DNA from: Chitinophaga sp. S165
GTDB taxonomy: Bacteria > Bacteroidota > Bacteroidia > Chitinophagales > Chitinophagaceae
DNA length: 64,000 bases
Direction: 5' to 3'
Assembly (NCBI RefSeq): GCF_003182155.1
Contig: NZ_QGTG01000006.1
Location: 248,001-312,000, forward strand
In this document: positions 45,230 through 53,550 of the stretch, one piece after another
Layout of the letters: each line of letters opens with the position of its first letter
How positions within the stretch are numbered: position 1 is the first letter of the stretch
Notes under the pieces: generated by a model
What the model was told of the DNA's origin: nothing
The model's input: the letters and a program-made list of their open reading frames with translations, nothing else
The model's database searches: none
Made by a program: the position numbers and the translations under genes

Positions 45230-45799
45230 ATGCAAGCATTAGCCAACAACTTGAACAATACAGCCATAACAGACCACCTGGTGTCCCGGTGTAAAAAGGG
45301 AGATGTGCACGCATTCCGTGAGCTATACAACGCCTATTCCGGGGCAATGTATAACATCTGTTTGCGTATGACAGGGAATCAGGCCGATGCTGAAGATACT
45401 TTACAGGAAGCTTTTATGCAGGTATTCAGGAACATTGAGCGCCTGGAGAATGCCGGAAGCGTAACAGCGTGGATCAAGCGGATAGTTGTAAATCACTGTC
45501 TCAGCCACCTTCGCAGGAAGAAAGTATACTTTGAGGAAGTAGATAATATAGATGTTGAAGAAGATACGACGATCGTAGACGAAGATAATTTTGCATGGAC
45601 AGTAGCGGCAATAAAAGAAGCCATACAGGTTCTTCCTCATGGATACCGCACTGTTCTGAACTTGTACATATTTGAAGAGTACTCACACAAAGAAATAGCA
45701 GCCATGCTGGACATTTCTGAGTCAACAGTGAAAACACAGTATATGCGTGCAAAGGATAAAGTGAGGCAGATAATAAAACAAAAAAAAGTAATACGCTGA
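45230..45799 (+). CDS. ECF-type RNA polymerase sigma factor
   Basis: The 189-residue product has sigma region 2 (AFRELYNAYSGAMYNICLRMTG, with AEDTLQEAFMQVFRNI) and region 4 (LPHGYRTVLNLYIFEEYSHKEIA and ISESTVKTQYMRAKDKV), and no region 3, the ECF layout. It is encoded directly before a probable anti-sigma factor with a one-base overlap of stop and start codons. The operon also holds two envelope beta proteins, so it probably answers an envelope signal. Confidence 0.95.
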   Translation: MQALANNLNNTAITDHLVSRCKKGDVHAFRELYNAYSGAMYNICLRMTGNQADAEDTLQEAFMQVFRNIERLENAGSVTAWIKRIVVNHCLSHLRRKKVYFEEVDNIDVEEDTTIVDEDNFAWTVAAIKEAIQVLPHGYRTVLNLYIFEEYSHKEIAAMLDISESTVKTQYMRAKDKVRQIIKQKKVIR

Positions 45800-46350
45800 T
45801 GTCAGAAAGTAGTTTTGAAGATTTTGTCAGGCAACACCGTCAGAGTTTTGAAGAGACCGGCCCTTCATCCAGGGTTTGGGCGCAATTAGAACAGCAAATT
45901 GCTCCCCGCAGGAAAAACAAGGTAATACAACTGATGGGCCGTCACTGGCTGAAAGCAGCAGCAGTGCTGGTGCTCGTGGTAAATAGCGTCATGATCTGGC
46001 AGTTCATCCAAATGAAGAAAGCGCAACACCTGACAAATGTTTCGCCGGAAATGCAGGAAGCGAAAATGTATTACACCACCCAGATAGAACAGCGGTTGCA
46101 GACAATTAAAACCTATCCTGATGCAGTGCTGGGACTCGACAGCACCGCACGTAAAGAACTGGAACTACGCAACGAAACGTATCAGATACTGGAAGCCGAA
46201 CTGATACAGAATCCGGGTAACGAAAGAATTAAAGCAGCAATGGTCCGCTACTATCAGCTTAAGCTGGACCTACTCGATAAAATATTAGAAGAGCTGAGAG
46301 AAAAACAGCCTGTAAGTAAAAAGCAATCTGATTATGAAAGAGAAATTTAG
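45799..46350 (+). CDS. Probable membrane anti-sigma factor
   Basis: The 183-residue product has an N-terminal cytoplasmic region of about 50 residues, one membrane helix at about residues 50-70, and a periplasmic helical domain. No named anti-sigma domain or zinc motif is visible; the role is inferred from topology and from the one-base overlap with the ECF sigma gene. Its 3' end overlaps the next gene by 17 bp. Confidence 0.75.
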   Translation: MSESSFEDFVRQHRQSFEETGPSSRVWAQLEQQIAPRRKNKVIQLMGRHWLKAAAVLVLVVNSVMIWQFIQMKKAQHLTNVSPEMQEAKMYYTTQIEQRLQTIKTYPDAVLGLDSTARKELELRNETYQILEAELIQNPGNERIKAAMVRYYQLKLDLLDKILEELREKQPVSKKQSDYEREI

Positions 46351-47413
46351 TATCCTGTTATTTTTATTAGTACCTATACTTACCTACGGTATAAAAGGTG
46401 ACAGTGAATTCAAGAAAGTTATTGTAAAGGAATTCAGCACAAATCCTGGTACAACCCTGAACATATCTAACAAATACGGTAAGATCGTTATTCACACATG
46501 GCAGAAGAATGAAGTCAAAGCAACAATCACTATTACAGGTTTTGGTAAGAGCGTGGAAGAAGCTACTTCTATCGTGAACATGGTAGATATTTCAGTAAAC
46601 ACAGGTAATAACGCAAGCCTGCAAACTGTTTACAATCCTTCCTCCGGCAGTAAATGGTTCTCCTGGGGAAACAAGAAAGACTCTAAGGATTATGTGAACA
46701 TCGATTATGATGTATACGTGCCTGAAAGACTGGCAAAACTCGCGATGGACAATAACTTCGGAGATGTTATCACTGATGTGCTTTCATTCCCTACATCGAT
46801 CAATATGAACTATTGCAATTACGATATAAAGGAAGCAGAAAGACAGCTCGATCTAAACATGAATTATTGCGATCGCGGACGTATAGGTAAGGCTGAATCA
46901 GTAACGATAAGAGCTAACTATTCCAATCTTAAAAGCGACGTTATTACGTCTCTGGTGACCAAATCCAACTATTGCGAATATAATCTGGGTAGTGTTAACA
47001 ACCTGAACGTATCTGGGAATTATGACGAATACACTGTGAATAAAGTAGGCTCTTTTAAAGGAAGTAATACATATACCGATTTCCGCATCACAGAAGTGCA
47101 GACAGCGATCAGCTCAAAACTAGTGTATGGCGATTTCTCTGCAAAGACACTGGGAACAGGATTTAAGAACGCAGAGTTTAATCTGACCTATTCAGACGTG
47201 AAGATCGGGGTGCCACAGCGACTGGGTATACAGTTTAATGTACAGCTTAACCGTGGGGATGTGCGGACGGGAGAACTTTCATTGAAGAATATCACCAATA
47301 TTAAGAAGAACTCACAATTAACATATACGGCTTTCACATCCTCCGCAGACGAGAAGTCTCCGACTTTTACTGTAAATGGAGTATATAGCGACGTGTCTTT
47401 TGAAAGCCGTTGA
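46334..47413 (+). CDS. Secreted beta-helix-like protein, DUF4097 type
   Basis: The 359-residue product has a signal peptide (about residues 1-20) and then many short repeated beta-strands, with runs such as NMNYCNYDIKEA, NMNYCDRGRIGKA and TKSNYCEYNLGS, about 20 residues apart. This pattern fits the DUF4097-type right-handed beta proteins. It is probably periplasmic or outer-membrane associated. It is the third gene of the ECF operon and overlaps the anti-sigma gene. Confidence 0.75.
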   Translation: MKEKFSILLFLLVPILTYGIKGDSEFKKVIVKEFSTNPGTTLNISNKYGKIVIHTWQKNEVKATITITGFGKSVEEATSIVNMVDISVNTGNNASLQTVYNPSSGSKWFSWGNKKDSKDYVNIDYDVYVPERLAKLAMDNNFGDVITDVLSFPTSINMNYCNYDIKEAERQLDLNMNYCDRGRIGKAESVTIRANYSNLKSDVITSLVTKSNYCEYNLGSVNNLNVSGNYDEYTVNKVGSFKGSNTYTDFRITEVQTAISSKLVYGDFSAKTLGTGFKNAEFNLTYSDVKIGVPQRLGIQFNVQLNRGDVRTGELSLKNITNIKKNSQLTYTAFTSSADEKSPTFTVNGVYSDVSFESR

Positions 47414-47465
47414 TCAACAAATTCCTCTTGTAAAAAAACTAAACTATCACCGCTAAATCTCATTT

Positions 47466-48206
47466 ATGAAAACGTTACGTCTTAACTGGTTATTGCCGGT
47501 ATCATTGCTCCTTCTTGCCTTTTCATTCTCTGCATTCACCATCATCGGTAATAACGAGAAAGTAAAAGGAAGCGGAAACATTAAAGAAGAAACCCGCACA
47601 GAAGGACCGTTCAGAAGTATCAGTACTTCCGGTTCATACAACGTGTACATCACACCAGGTAGCAAAAATGATATCAGGATCGAAGCGGACGATAACCTGC
47701 TGCCTTTTATAGTGACGAAGGTGAGTGGTGAAAACCTCGAAATTTATTCAAAGAAAGGATACGATATCAAGCCTAGCAAGACCATCAATATCTATGTAAC
47801 GATGGATCAGCTGGAAGGCCTGTCTTCCAGTGGAAGCGGTGGCTTTTACAGCAAGGGAAAACTGAAAGGCGGTAACGTGAAATTCTCCTTCAGTGGATCT
47901 ACCAACACAGAAATTGATCTGGATGCCAGTGCCCTGAAAGTAGAAGTATCCGGTTCCAGCCACCTCAATCTGAAAGGAAGTGTTCCTGCAACAAGGTATG
48001 ATATCTCCGGCTCTGCTGATGTGGAAGCACTGGACATGCAATCTTCTGATGCACAGATCTCTATCTCCGGTTCCGGTAAACTGGACGTAGCGGTAGCGAA
48101 AAAGCTGGATCTCAATGTATCCGGAATGGGCAAGATCCGCTATAAAGGCACTCCGGTGATCAATCAGTCCTCTTCAGGTATGGCAAAGATTTCCAAAATA
48201 GATTAA
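47466..48206 (+). CDS. DUF2807 (head GIN domain) secreted protein
   Basis: The 246-residue product has a signal peptide (about residues 1-22) and a DUF2807 domain: VKGSGNIKEETR, then ISTSGSYNVYITPG and many G/S-rich strands (LSSSGSGGFYSKG, ISGSADVEAL, ISISGSGKLDVA). The fold is a predicted beta-helix. In Bacteroidota such proteins are often in operons with ECF sigma factors, as here. Its job is unknown. A terminator follows. Confidence 0.88.
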   Translation: MKTLRLNWLLPVSLLLLAFSFSAFTIIGNNEKVKGSGNIKEETRTEGPFRSISTSGSYNVYITPGSKNDIRIEADDNLLPFIVTKVSGENLEIYSKKGYDIKPSKTINIYVTMDQLEGLSSSGSGGFYSKGKLKGGNVKFSFSGSTNTEIDLDASALKVEVSGSSHLNLKGSVPATRYDISGSADVEALDMQSSDAQISISGSGKLDVAVAKKLDLNVSGMGKIRYKGTPVINQSSSGMAKISKID

Positions 48207-48268
48207 GAATAGTTGTTGGCTGCTTGTTATACAACGCAGCCGGTTATCGGAAGGCATTCCGTTAACAC

Positions 48269-48296
48269 ACCCCGGGTATCGTCCCGGGGTTTTTTA
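48269..48296 (+). terminator. Terminator of the ECF operon
   Basis: An 8-bp GC-rich stem (ACCCCGGG / CCCGGGGT) with a 6-nt loop is followed by six T residues. Confidence 0.93.
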
Positions 48297-48315
48297 TATC
48301 TCGGTAGTATTGATT

Positions 48316-48323
48316 TATATTTG
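48316..48323 (+). promoter_or_regulatory. Putative -7 element of yajQ
   Basis: TATATTTG matches TAnnTTTG, 38 bp before the yajQ start. The -33 position falls in the T run of the preceding terminator. Confidence 0.4.
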
Positions 48324-48361
48324 TGTCCCTTAAGCGATTAACAATATAAAACTATTTTATC

Positions 48362-48853
48362 ATGCCATCCTTTGATATTGTTAGCAAAGTAGATACTCAG
48401 ACACTTGATAACGCGGTAAATACCGTGAAAAAGGAGATTACCAACAGGTACGACTTCAAAGGTACCCATGTGGAAATAGAACTGAATAAAAAAGAACTGG
48501 CCCTGAATGTGGAAGTGGAAAGCGAAATGAAGCTCGACCAGTTAATAGACGTCTTAATAAGCCGTACCATGCGCCAGGGACTGGATGCCAATATCTACGA
48601 TCTGAGCAAGGAGCCTTATCAGAGCGGAAAAGTGGTGAAAAAGGACATTCCGATCAGAAATGGGATCAAGCAGGAAGACGCCAAGAAAATTGTCAAACTG
48701 ATAAAGGACTCCGGCGCTAAAGTGCAGGCGGCCATCATGGACGATATTGTCAGGGTAACCGGTAAGAAAATAGATGATTTACAGGAGGTTATACAGAAAA
48801 CGAAAGAAGCGGGCCTGGGCATCCCTTTACAGTATATCAACATGAAGAGCTAA
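48362..48853 (+). CDS. yajQ: YajQ-family nucleotide-binding protein
   Basis: The 163-residue product is a textbook YajQ: MPSFDIVSKVDTQTLDNAVN, then NRYDFKGTHVEIEL and the C-terminal AGLGIPLQYINMKS. YajQ proteins have two ferredoxin-like domains. Some bind cyclic di-GMP (shown in Xanthomonas), others bind nucleotides; the role in Bacteroidota is not established. Confidence 0.95.
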   Translation: MPSFDIVSKVDTQTLDNAVNTVKKEITNRYDFKGTHVEIELNKKELALNVEVESEMKLDQLIDVLISRTMRQGLDANIYDLSKEPYQSGKVVKKDIPIRNGIKQEDAKKIVKLIKDSGAKVQAAIMDDIVRVTGKKIDDLQEVIQKTKEAGLGIPLQYINMKS

Positions 48854-48872
48854 AATATTTAGTCTTCTGTTG

Positions 48873-48901
48873 TTGTTTTTAGAAAAAATATTTTACCTTT
48901 G
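48873..48901 (+). promoter_or_regulatory. Promoter of rpmE
   Basis: TTG (48873-48875), an 18-bp spacer and TACCTTTG (48894-48901) match the consensus. The predicted leader is about 100 nt. Confidence 0.65.
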
Positions 48902-48923
48902 CACCCTGTCTAATAATATTGGT

Positions 48924-49004
48924 ATGAAACCAAGCATGGCATTCATCATGCATCAGAGGAATGAATATGCGGGGTTGCATCTGGTAAACAAAAAGAAAAT
49001 ATAA
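48924..49004 (+). CDS. Possible 26-codon upstream open reading frame of rpmE
   Basis: An ATG-initiated frame of 26 codons plus TAA fills the rpmE leader and ends 6 bp before the rpmE ATG. The peptide begins MKPSMAFIMHQRNEY and ends with a basic stretch (NKKKI). It could couple or regulate L31 translation, or arise by chance; the leader is just long enough for such a frame to be expected occasionally. Confidence 0.3.
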   Translation: MKPSMAFIMHQRNEYAGLHLVNKKKI

Positions 49005-49010
49005 ATTCAG

Positions 49011-49262
49011 ATGAAACAGGGAATCCATCCAGAAAATTACAGATTTGTAATATTCAAAGATATGTCTAACGGACATACTTTCTTAAGCCGTTCTACCGCT
49101 CCTTCCAAAGAAACCCTGAAGTGGGAAGATGGTAATGAGTATCCGTTGATCAAGCTGGAAATTTCCAATACTTCTCACCCTTTCTATACCGGGAAAAACG
49201 TATTGGTGGATACAGCAGGTCGTATCGACAAATTCAACAAGCGTTACGCTAAGAAAGCCTAA
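49011..49262 (+). CDS. rpmE: 50S ribosomal protein L31, type B
   Basis: The 83-residue product is the zinc-independent type B form: it has MKQGIHPENYRFVIFKDMSNG and SHPFYTGKNVLVDTAGRIDKF and no CxxC pairs. In bacteria that have both types, type B replaces zinc-binding L31 when zinc is scarce. In Bacteroidota it is usually the only L31. A strong terminator follows. Confidence 0.96.
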   Translation: MKQGIHPENYRFVIFKDMSNGHTFLSRSTAPSKETLKWEDGNEYPLIKLEISNTSHPFYTGKNVLVDTAGRIDKFNKRYAKKA

Positions 49263-49286
49263 TAAGGCCTTTAAAATAATTTCAAG

Positions 49287-49322
49287 AATCCCATCGGCAT
49301 TTTCGATGGGATTTTTTATTTT
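49287..49322 (+). terminator. Terminator of rpmE
   Basis: A 10-bp stem (AATCCCATCG / CGATGGGATT) is followed by a T run. The next gene starts 9 bp later. Confidence 0.9.
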
Positions 49323-49330
49323 TATCCCAT

Positions 49331-50497
49331 ATGGAGCGGAATTACATTCTTTTTGACACACCCGCGAGAGAGTTGTTATACCCCTTCACTCATACAAGAC
49401 CCGTCGCAGCATGCCGTTTAGGTATACTCACCATCGGGGAAAAATGGGAATACTGGCTGAATGCCGGTATCAGCCATCTTACCGTCCCACATCTTCAGAA
49501 AAAATATCCTTTTAAAAAAGACGAAACTGTTCCCGCTGTCCTGATCCATGGCAGTATATTGCCCGATGAGGCCCTGGTGCACGCTATTCGCATGCTCCAG
49601 CCCGGCCAGGGACTGTATAAAGAAAATGAACTGATCGCAAATGTTGCTCCCGGAAACAATCCGGATGCAGAACCTGTAGAACGAAAAGAGTATCTTGGTG
49701 CGGTTTCGCGGATCAGGATGCCCTGGGACTTCTTTCTACTGAACGATCAGGCTATCCGGAACGACTTCGAACTGCTGACAAAGGGCCGTATTTCTGCTCC
49801 TGTCAGTGATACCAATAAGGTGATCGCCCCGGAGCGTATTTTCCTGGAAGATGGTGCTATCGTCGAGCACAGCGTCCTCAATGCCAGTACCGGACCTATA
49901 TACATAGGGAAGAACGCTGAAATAATGGAAGGCTGCCTGATCAGAGGTGCACTGGCAATGGGGGAAAAGGCAGTACTGAAGATGGGAAGCAAAGTATACG
50001 GGGCTACCACGCTGGGACCGGGAAGTGTAGGAGGGGGAGAGATCAAGAATGTGGTGATGTTCGGCCATTCCAATAAAGGCCACGACGGCTATCTGGGAGA
50101 TGCAGTGATCGGGGAGTGGTGCAACCTTGGGGCTAATGCCACGTGTTCCAATCTGAAGAACAATGCCAGTACCGTAAAAGTCTGGATAGAGGCCTATAAC
50201 AAGACTGAACCGGCTGGTTTGAAATGTGGGTTACTAATGGGCGATTACAGCCGCTGTGGTATCGGTTCAATGCTCAATACCGGCACGGTAATAGGAGTAT
50301 CCTGCAACGTCTTCGGCGGAGAGCTGCCACCTAAGTTCATTCCTTCTTTTTCCTGGGGAGGCGCAGCCGGACTAGAATCTTACAGACTGGAACCAGCATT
50401 GAGGGACGCCGGCACATGGATGCAGTTTAAAGGAAGACAAATGGAAGAGGCAGACAGACAAATGCTGGAAGCCCTCTTTGCACAATTTTATAAGTGA
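49331..50497 (+). CDS. GlmU-like putative sugar nucleotidyltransferase
   Basis: The 388-residue product has an N-terminal region related to the nucleotidyltransferase family (NYILFDTPARELLYPFTHTRPVAACRLG in part) and a C-terminal left-handed beta-helix of hexapeptide repeats from about residue 170 (for example GPIYIGKNAEIMEGCLIRG and GEWCNLGANATCSNLKNN). It lacks the usual pyrophosphorylase GxG loop, so the N-domain may be inactive or divergent. Such proteins are often annotated GlmU family in Bacteroidota. Its stop overlaps the region just before tpiA, with which it is likely co-transcribed. Confidence 0.85.
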   Translation: MERNYILFDTPARELLYPFTHTRPVAACRLGILTIGEKWEYWLNAGISHLTVPHLQKKYPFKKDETVPAVLIHGSILPDEALVHAIRMLQPGQGLYKENELIANVAPGNNPDAEPVERKEYLGAVSRIRMPWDFFLLNDQAIRNDFELLTKGRISAPVSDTNKVIAPERIFLEDGAIVEHSVLNASTGPIYIGKNAEIMEGCLIRGALAMGEKAVLKMGSKVYGATTLGPGSVGGGEIKNVVMFGHSNKGHDGYLGDAVIGEWCNLGANATCSNLKNNASTVKVWIEAYNKTEPAGLKCGLLMGDYSRCGIGSMLNTGTVIGVSCNVFGGELPPKFIPSFSWGGAAGLESYRLEPALRDAGTWMQFKGRQMEEADRQMLEALFAQFYK

Positions 50498-50529
50498 ACA
50501 CTTTTTTAAAAAATCAATATAGCTCTAAA

Positions 50530-51291
50530 ATGAGAAAGAAAATCGTTGCTGGTAACTGGAAAATGAACCTGACCCTCAGTCAGGCAGAACAGCTGATCAA
50601 TGACATTTTGCAGGCTGGCCTGCGATTGAACGAGGGACAGGAAGTGGTATTGGCCACGCCTTTTCCATATCTGGTGAAAGCAAAGTCATTATTAAAAAAT
50701 ACGCCTGGTTTTTACCTGGCAGCGCAAAACTGTGCATCTGAAAAATCAGGCGCTTATACTGGCGAAGTATCTGCCGAAATGTTACAGTCTGTAGGTGTTG
50801 ACTACGTGATACTGGGTCACTCCGAAAGAAGGGAGTATTTCCAGGAAAGTAACTCTACCCTGGCTAAGAAGATAGACCTGGTACTGGCTAATGGCCTGAA
50901 ACCGATCTTCTGCTGCGGTGAGCCACTGGAAGTAAGAAAGGCTGAAACGCAGAATGAATATGTGGCAAAGCAACTGGAAGAAAGCCTTTTCCATTTAACT
51001 GAAGAGCAATTAAAGAATGTCGTGATCGCTTATGAGCCGATCTGGGCTATCGGTACTGGTCTGACTGCCAGCGCTGCACAGGCACAGGACATGCACGCAT
51101 TCATCAGAGCGCAGATAGCTGCTAAATATGGCAGGGAAGCTGCATTACGTATGACTATCCAGTATGGTGGTAGCGCAAAACCTTCCAATGCGGAAGAACT
51201 GTTCGCATGCCCTGATGTGGATGGTGGCCTGATCGGTGGCGCATCTTTGGTTGCTGCTGATTTCGTTGCTATTATTCAGAAGCTCGGATAA
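50530..51291 (+). CDS. tpiA: Triosephosphate isomerase
   Basis: TpiA interconverts dihydroxyacetone phosphate and glyceraldehyde 3-phosphate in glycolysis. The 253-residue product has AGNWKMN (catalytic Lys11), the catalytic His in ILGHSERR, the catalytic Glu in AYEPIWAIGTG and the phosphate loop YGGSAKPSN. The ATG at 50530 gives the family N-terminus; a GTG 12 codons upstream overlaps the previous gene. It starts 32 bp after the GlmU-like gene. Confidence 0.98.
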   Translation: MRKKIVAGNWKMNLTLSQAEQLINDILQAGLRLNEGQEVVLATPFPYLVKAKSLLKNTPGFYLAAQNCASEKSGAYTGEVSAEMLQSVGVDYVILGHSERREYFQESNSTLAKKIDLVLANGLKPIFCCGEPLEVRKAETQNEYVAKQLEESLFHLTEEQLKNVVIAYEPIWAIGTGLTASAAQAQDMHAFIRAQIAAKYGREAALRMTIQYGGSAKPSNAEELFACPDVDGGLIGGASLVAADFVAIIQKLG

Positions 51292-51315
51292 TTACCGGTC
51301 TAATTTAGTTATATG

Positions 51316-51346
51316 GAGCAGTCCGCTTTGCGGGCTGCTTTTTTAT
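51316..51346 (+). terminator. Terminator of tpiA
   Basis: A 9-bp stem (GCAGTCCGC / GCGGGCTGC with one wobble) with a 3-nt loop is followed by TTTTTT. Confidence 0.9.
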
Positions 51347-51434
51347 TTTACTAAAATAACTAGCGTCATAAAAGTTTTAATCTCAATCAGATAGCTTTAC
51401 TGGCAAAAAAAGTTAGTATTTTTTGCTAAATAAA

Positions 51435-51465
51435 TTAGTAATTCAGAAAATCTTCTCTATATTTG
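51435..51465 (+). promoter_or_regulatory. Putative promoter of the 2H phosphoesterase gene
   Basis: TATATTTG (51458-51465) matches the -7 element. TTAG at 51435-51438, 19 bp upstream, is a weak -33. Confidence 0.45.
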
Positions 51466-51518
51466 TATTGTCAATATTCAAATAACCAGTACATCTTAAG
51501 TTAAAAACTTACTTGGTT

Positions 51519-52127
51519 ATGCATACAAATAACAACATTGCATTTGAACAGGAAACATTGTATGATTACTTGTTGGTAGTAAGTCCCGGTACTAGCATTA
51601 CCAATGACGTAACAGCATTGAAAAAATTAGTAGCCCAGGAATTGGGAATGTATGGCAGTCGCTTTTCCAAAGCGCACATCAGCCTTTTCAGATCTGAGTT
51701 TCCTGAGAGGTTCCAGGACGACTTCGTACAGTTGCTGGACGATATAGCCAGAAAACAATCAGGCTTTACTTTATATACCTCAAAGTTCGACCATTTTGAA
51801 CACGGTCCTGATAAACGTACCATTTATATCAATGTAGCCAATCCTAAACCCATGGTAGAGCTGCACAAAAAGATACTCCAGGAATTTGATATAAAGCCAG
51901 GATCATTCAAGCCGCATATCACCATTGCAAGAGCTATCAGTACACCTGAATTTAATAAAGTATACGATCACTTTTCTAATCAGGTCTTTGTACGTAGTTT
52001 CCAATGCAAGAGCTTCACCCTGTTACGTAAGCCTGCCAGTGGCGGTCATTACGAGCCAGTAAAAGAGTTTGTATTCGGAGATGAAGCTGTACAACAGGAT
52101 GCAACGCTGTTTAACTACGCAGCATAA
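51519..52127 (+). CDS. 2'-5' RNA ligase superfamily (2H phosphoesterase) protein
   Basis: The 202-residue product has the two HxS/T motifs of 2H enzymes: HIS at residues 53-55 and HIT at residues 133-135. These residues catalyse cyclic-phosphodiester hydrolysis or RNA ligation. The substrate (RNA 2',3'-cyclic ends, cyclic nucleotide or ADP-ribose phosphate) is unknown. The ATG at 51519 is preferred over a TTG two codons upstream. It is followed by a long repeat-rich gap. Confidence 0.85.
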   Translation: MHTNNNIAFEQETLYDYLLVVSPGTSITNDVTALKKLVAQELGMYGSRFSKAHISLFRSEFPERFQDDFVQLLDDIARKQSGFTLYTSKFDHFEHGPDKRTIYINVANPKPMVELHKKILQEFDIKPGSFKPHITIARAISTPEFNKVYDHFSNQVFVRSFQCKSFTLLRKPASGGHYEPVKEFVFGDEAVQQDATLFNYAA

Positions 52128-52139
52128 GCTGTATCCCAT

Positions 52140-52700
52140 TTCATAGATAAAACATTATATAGTCTGCATAATAATTGTGTTGTCTATAGGACACTTGCGC
52201 TTGCATGCTATTGTGTAATGTAATTATGTGATGGAAAGGGCCATGTGTGTGATGAGAAAGCCATGTAGTTTGCGCATCGTACAGATCGGCGATAATGTAG
52301 TCCTTATACATTGTCTAGTCAGGATGGCATTGTCTGGTGCGGCATAGGCAGTAGAAGGACATTGTTTAGTGAGACGATCGTGTGTAGCTCTTATAACATT
52401 GTTTAGCCTGCATGCAATGTGTGGTGCGATAATCGTGTAACCTGTTTGCATTGCAGCATTCAATGACAATAATAATCTATGCCTGTATGGCATTGTATAG
52501 TGAGACAATCGTGTAGTATTTGTACGTCGTACAGGCCGGCAATCATATAGTTCATATAACATTGTTTAGACCATATAGTATCATGTAGTATCATGTAGTA
52601 AGGTTAAGATTATATACCTGGATGACATTGTTAATCCATTTGGTACGTGTGGTGCAGCCATCACCTGGTTTCTATAACATTGTTTAGCTTATATAAATCA
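52140..52700. repeat. Degenerate 18-19-bp repeat region
   Basis: The 717-bp gap between the 2H gene and acylphosphatase is mostly filled by diverged copies of a motif near CATTGTTTAG. Examples start at 52309, 52328, 52360 and 52397, with intervals of 19, 32 and 37 bp, and further copies follow to about 52690. Two pairs extend over about 45 bp: TCGTACAGATCGGCGATAAT (52278 on) resembles TCGTACAGGCCGGCAATCAT (about 52527 on), and GTTTAGTGAGACGATCGTG resembles GTATAGTGAGACAATCGTG. No credible coding region is present. Confidence 0.65.
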
Positions 52701-52800
52701 TTATATCAAAATATTAAAAGTCCTTTTCTTATTGGCTTTTATCCCATGTTTGTTAACCTTTCCCATTTGAGATTTATTTTTCCCTTTACACGGCTGTTTG

Positions 52801-52808
52801 TAGATTTG
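52801..52808 (+). promoter_or_regulatory. Putative -7 element of the acylphosphatase gene
   Basis: TAGATTTG matches TAnnTTTG, 37 bp before the start codon. No -33 match is found at normal spacing. Confidence 0.4.
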
Positions 52809-52844
52809 GATAATACAATTACTCATCTATCATCACCGCGTTAT

Positions 52845-53120
52845 ATGGAAAAGATACATAAGCAGATCCTGGTAAAGGGGAAAGTCCAGGGCGTGTATTT
52901 CAGAGCCAGTGCAAAGCATACAGCAGATGATCTTGGCATTACAGGAGAAGCAAAGAATTTACCCGATGGCAATGTGCTGATCACAGCAGAAGGAGAGGTG
53001 AGTAAGATGGAGGCATTTATTGCCTGGTGCCGGCAGGGACCACCGTTTGCTAAAGTAACTGAACTGATTATCACTGTTGCCCCTATGCAGCATTATGCGG
53101 TTTTTGATGTAGTGCGCTAA
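52845..53120 (+). CDS. acyP: Acylphosphatase
   Basis: Acylphosphatase hydrolyses carboxyl-phosphate bonds. The 91-residue product has the family length, the phosphate loop GKVQGVYFRAS with catalytic Arg20, and Asn38 in AKNLPDG. The ATG at 52845 gives the family N-terminus; the open frame extends far upstream into the repeat region without similarity. It stands alone. Confidence 0.94.
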   Translation: MEKIHKQILVKGKVQGVYFRASAKHTADDLGITGEAKNLPDGNVLITAEGEVSKMEAFIAWCRQGPPFAKVTELIITVAPMQHYAVFDVVR

Positions 53121-53200
53121 GTGATTTGTTATCCTTTTAAAGTATTAGCAAAGTGCGTTGATGTAGGTGTGCTAAATGTGTTGTTGCCTTTACTGTATTA

Positions 53201-53340
53201 CAGGAGCGCCGGCCGTTCTGTCGGCCTGGTATGCTGACGGGACGTTGACCTGATATGTTGACCCGTACATTTGGCCCGGTATGTTAACCGGTGTTTTACT
53301 CACAACATTGACCAATGTGTTGCCCCTGCGTTGAAATCTG
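53201..53340. repeat. Degenerate GTTGACC-type repeats
   Basis: The 511-bp gap after acylphosphatase contains, in this stretch, several diverged copies of a motif like GTATGTTGACC (for example GCTGACGG, GTTGACC twice, GTTAACC), spaced about 11-13 bp. The rest of the gap up to the hairpin at 53551 has no recognised feature. Confidence 0.4.
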
Positions 53341-53550
53341 TTTATGCTGCGTACCTTATCTACTCTATATAACTTTAAAGAATTATTGTTTGTAAGTGCT
53401 GTTGCCTGTAACTTTTGATAACGATTAATCATTTATTGTTTTCAGATGCTTTGATGCATTACAACCAGCAATACGTTTATTGATCTGCATTTGCAGCTTC
53501 TGTTGTATCTGCCGGCGTCTGGAGGTGCCAGCAGATATCAACAGCTTTTC

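Noticed and set aside
52224..52562. A 112-codon frame in the repeat region
   Set aside because: It is an accident of the degenerate repeats; the residue pattern is not protein-like and no promoter is seen.
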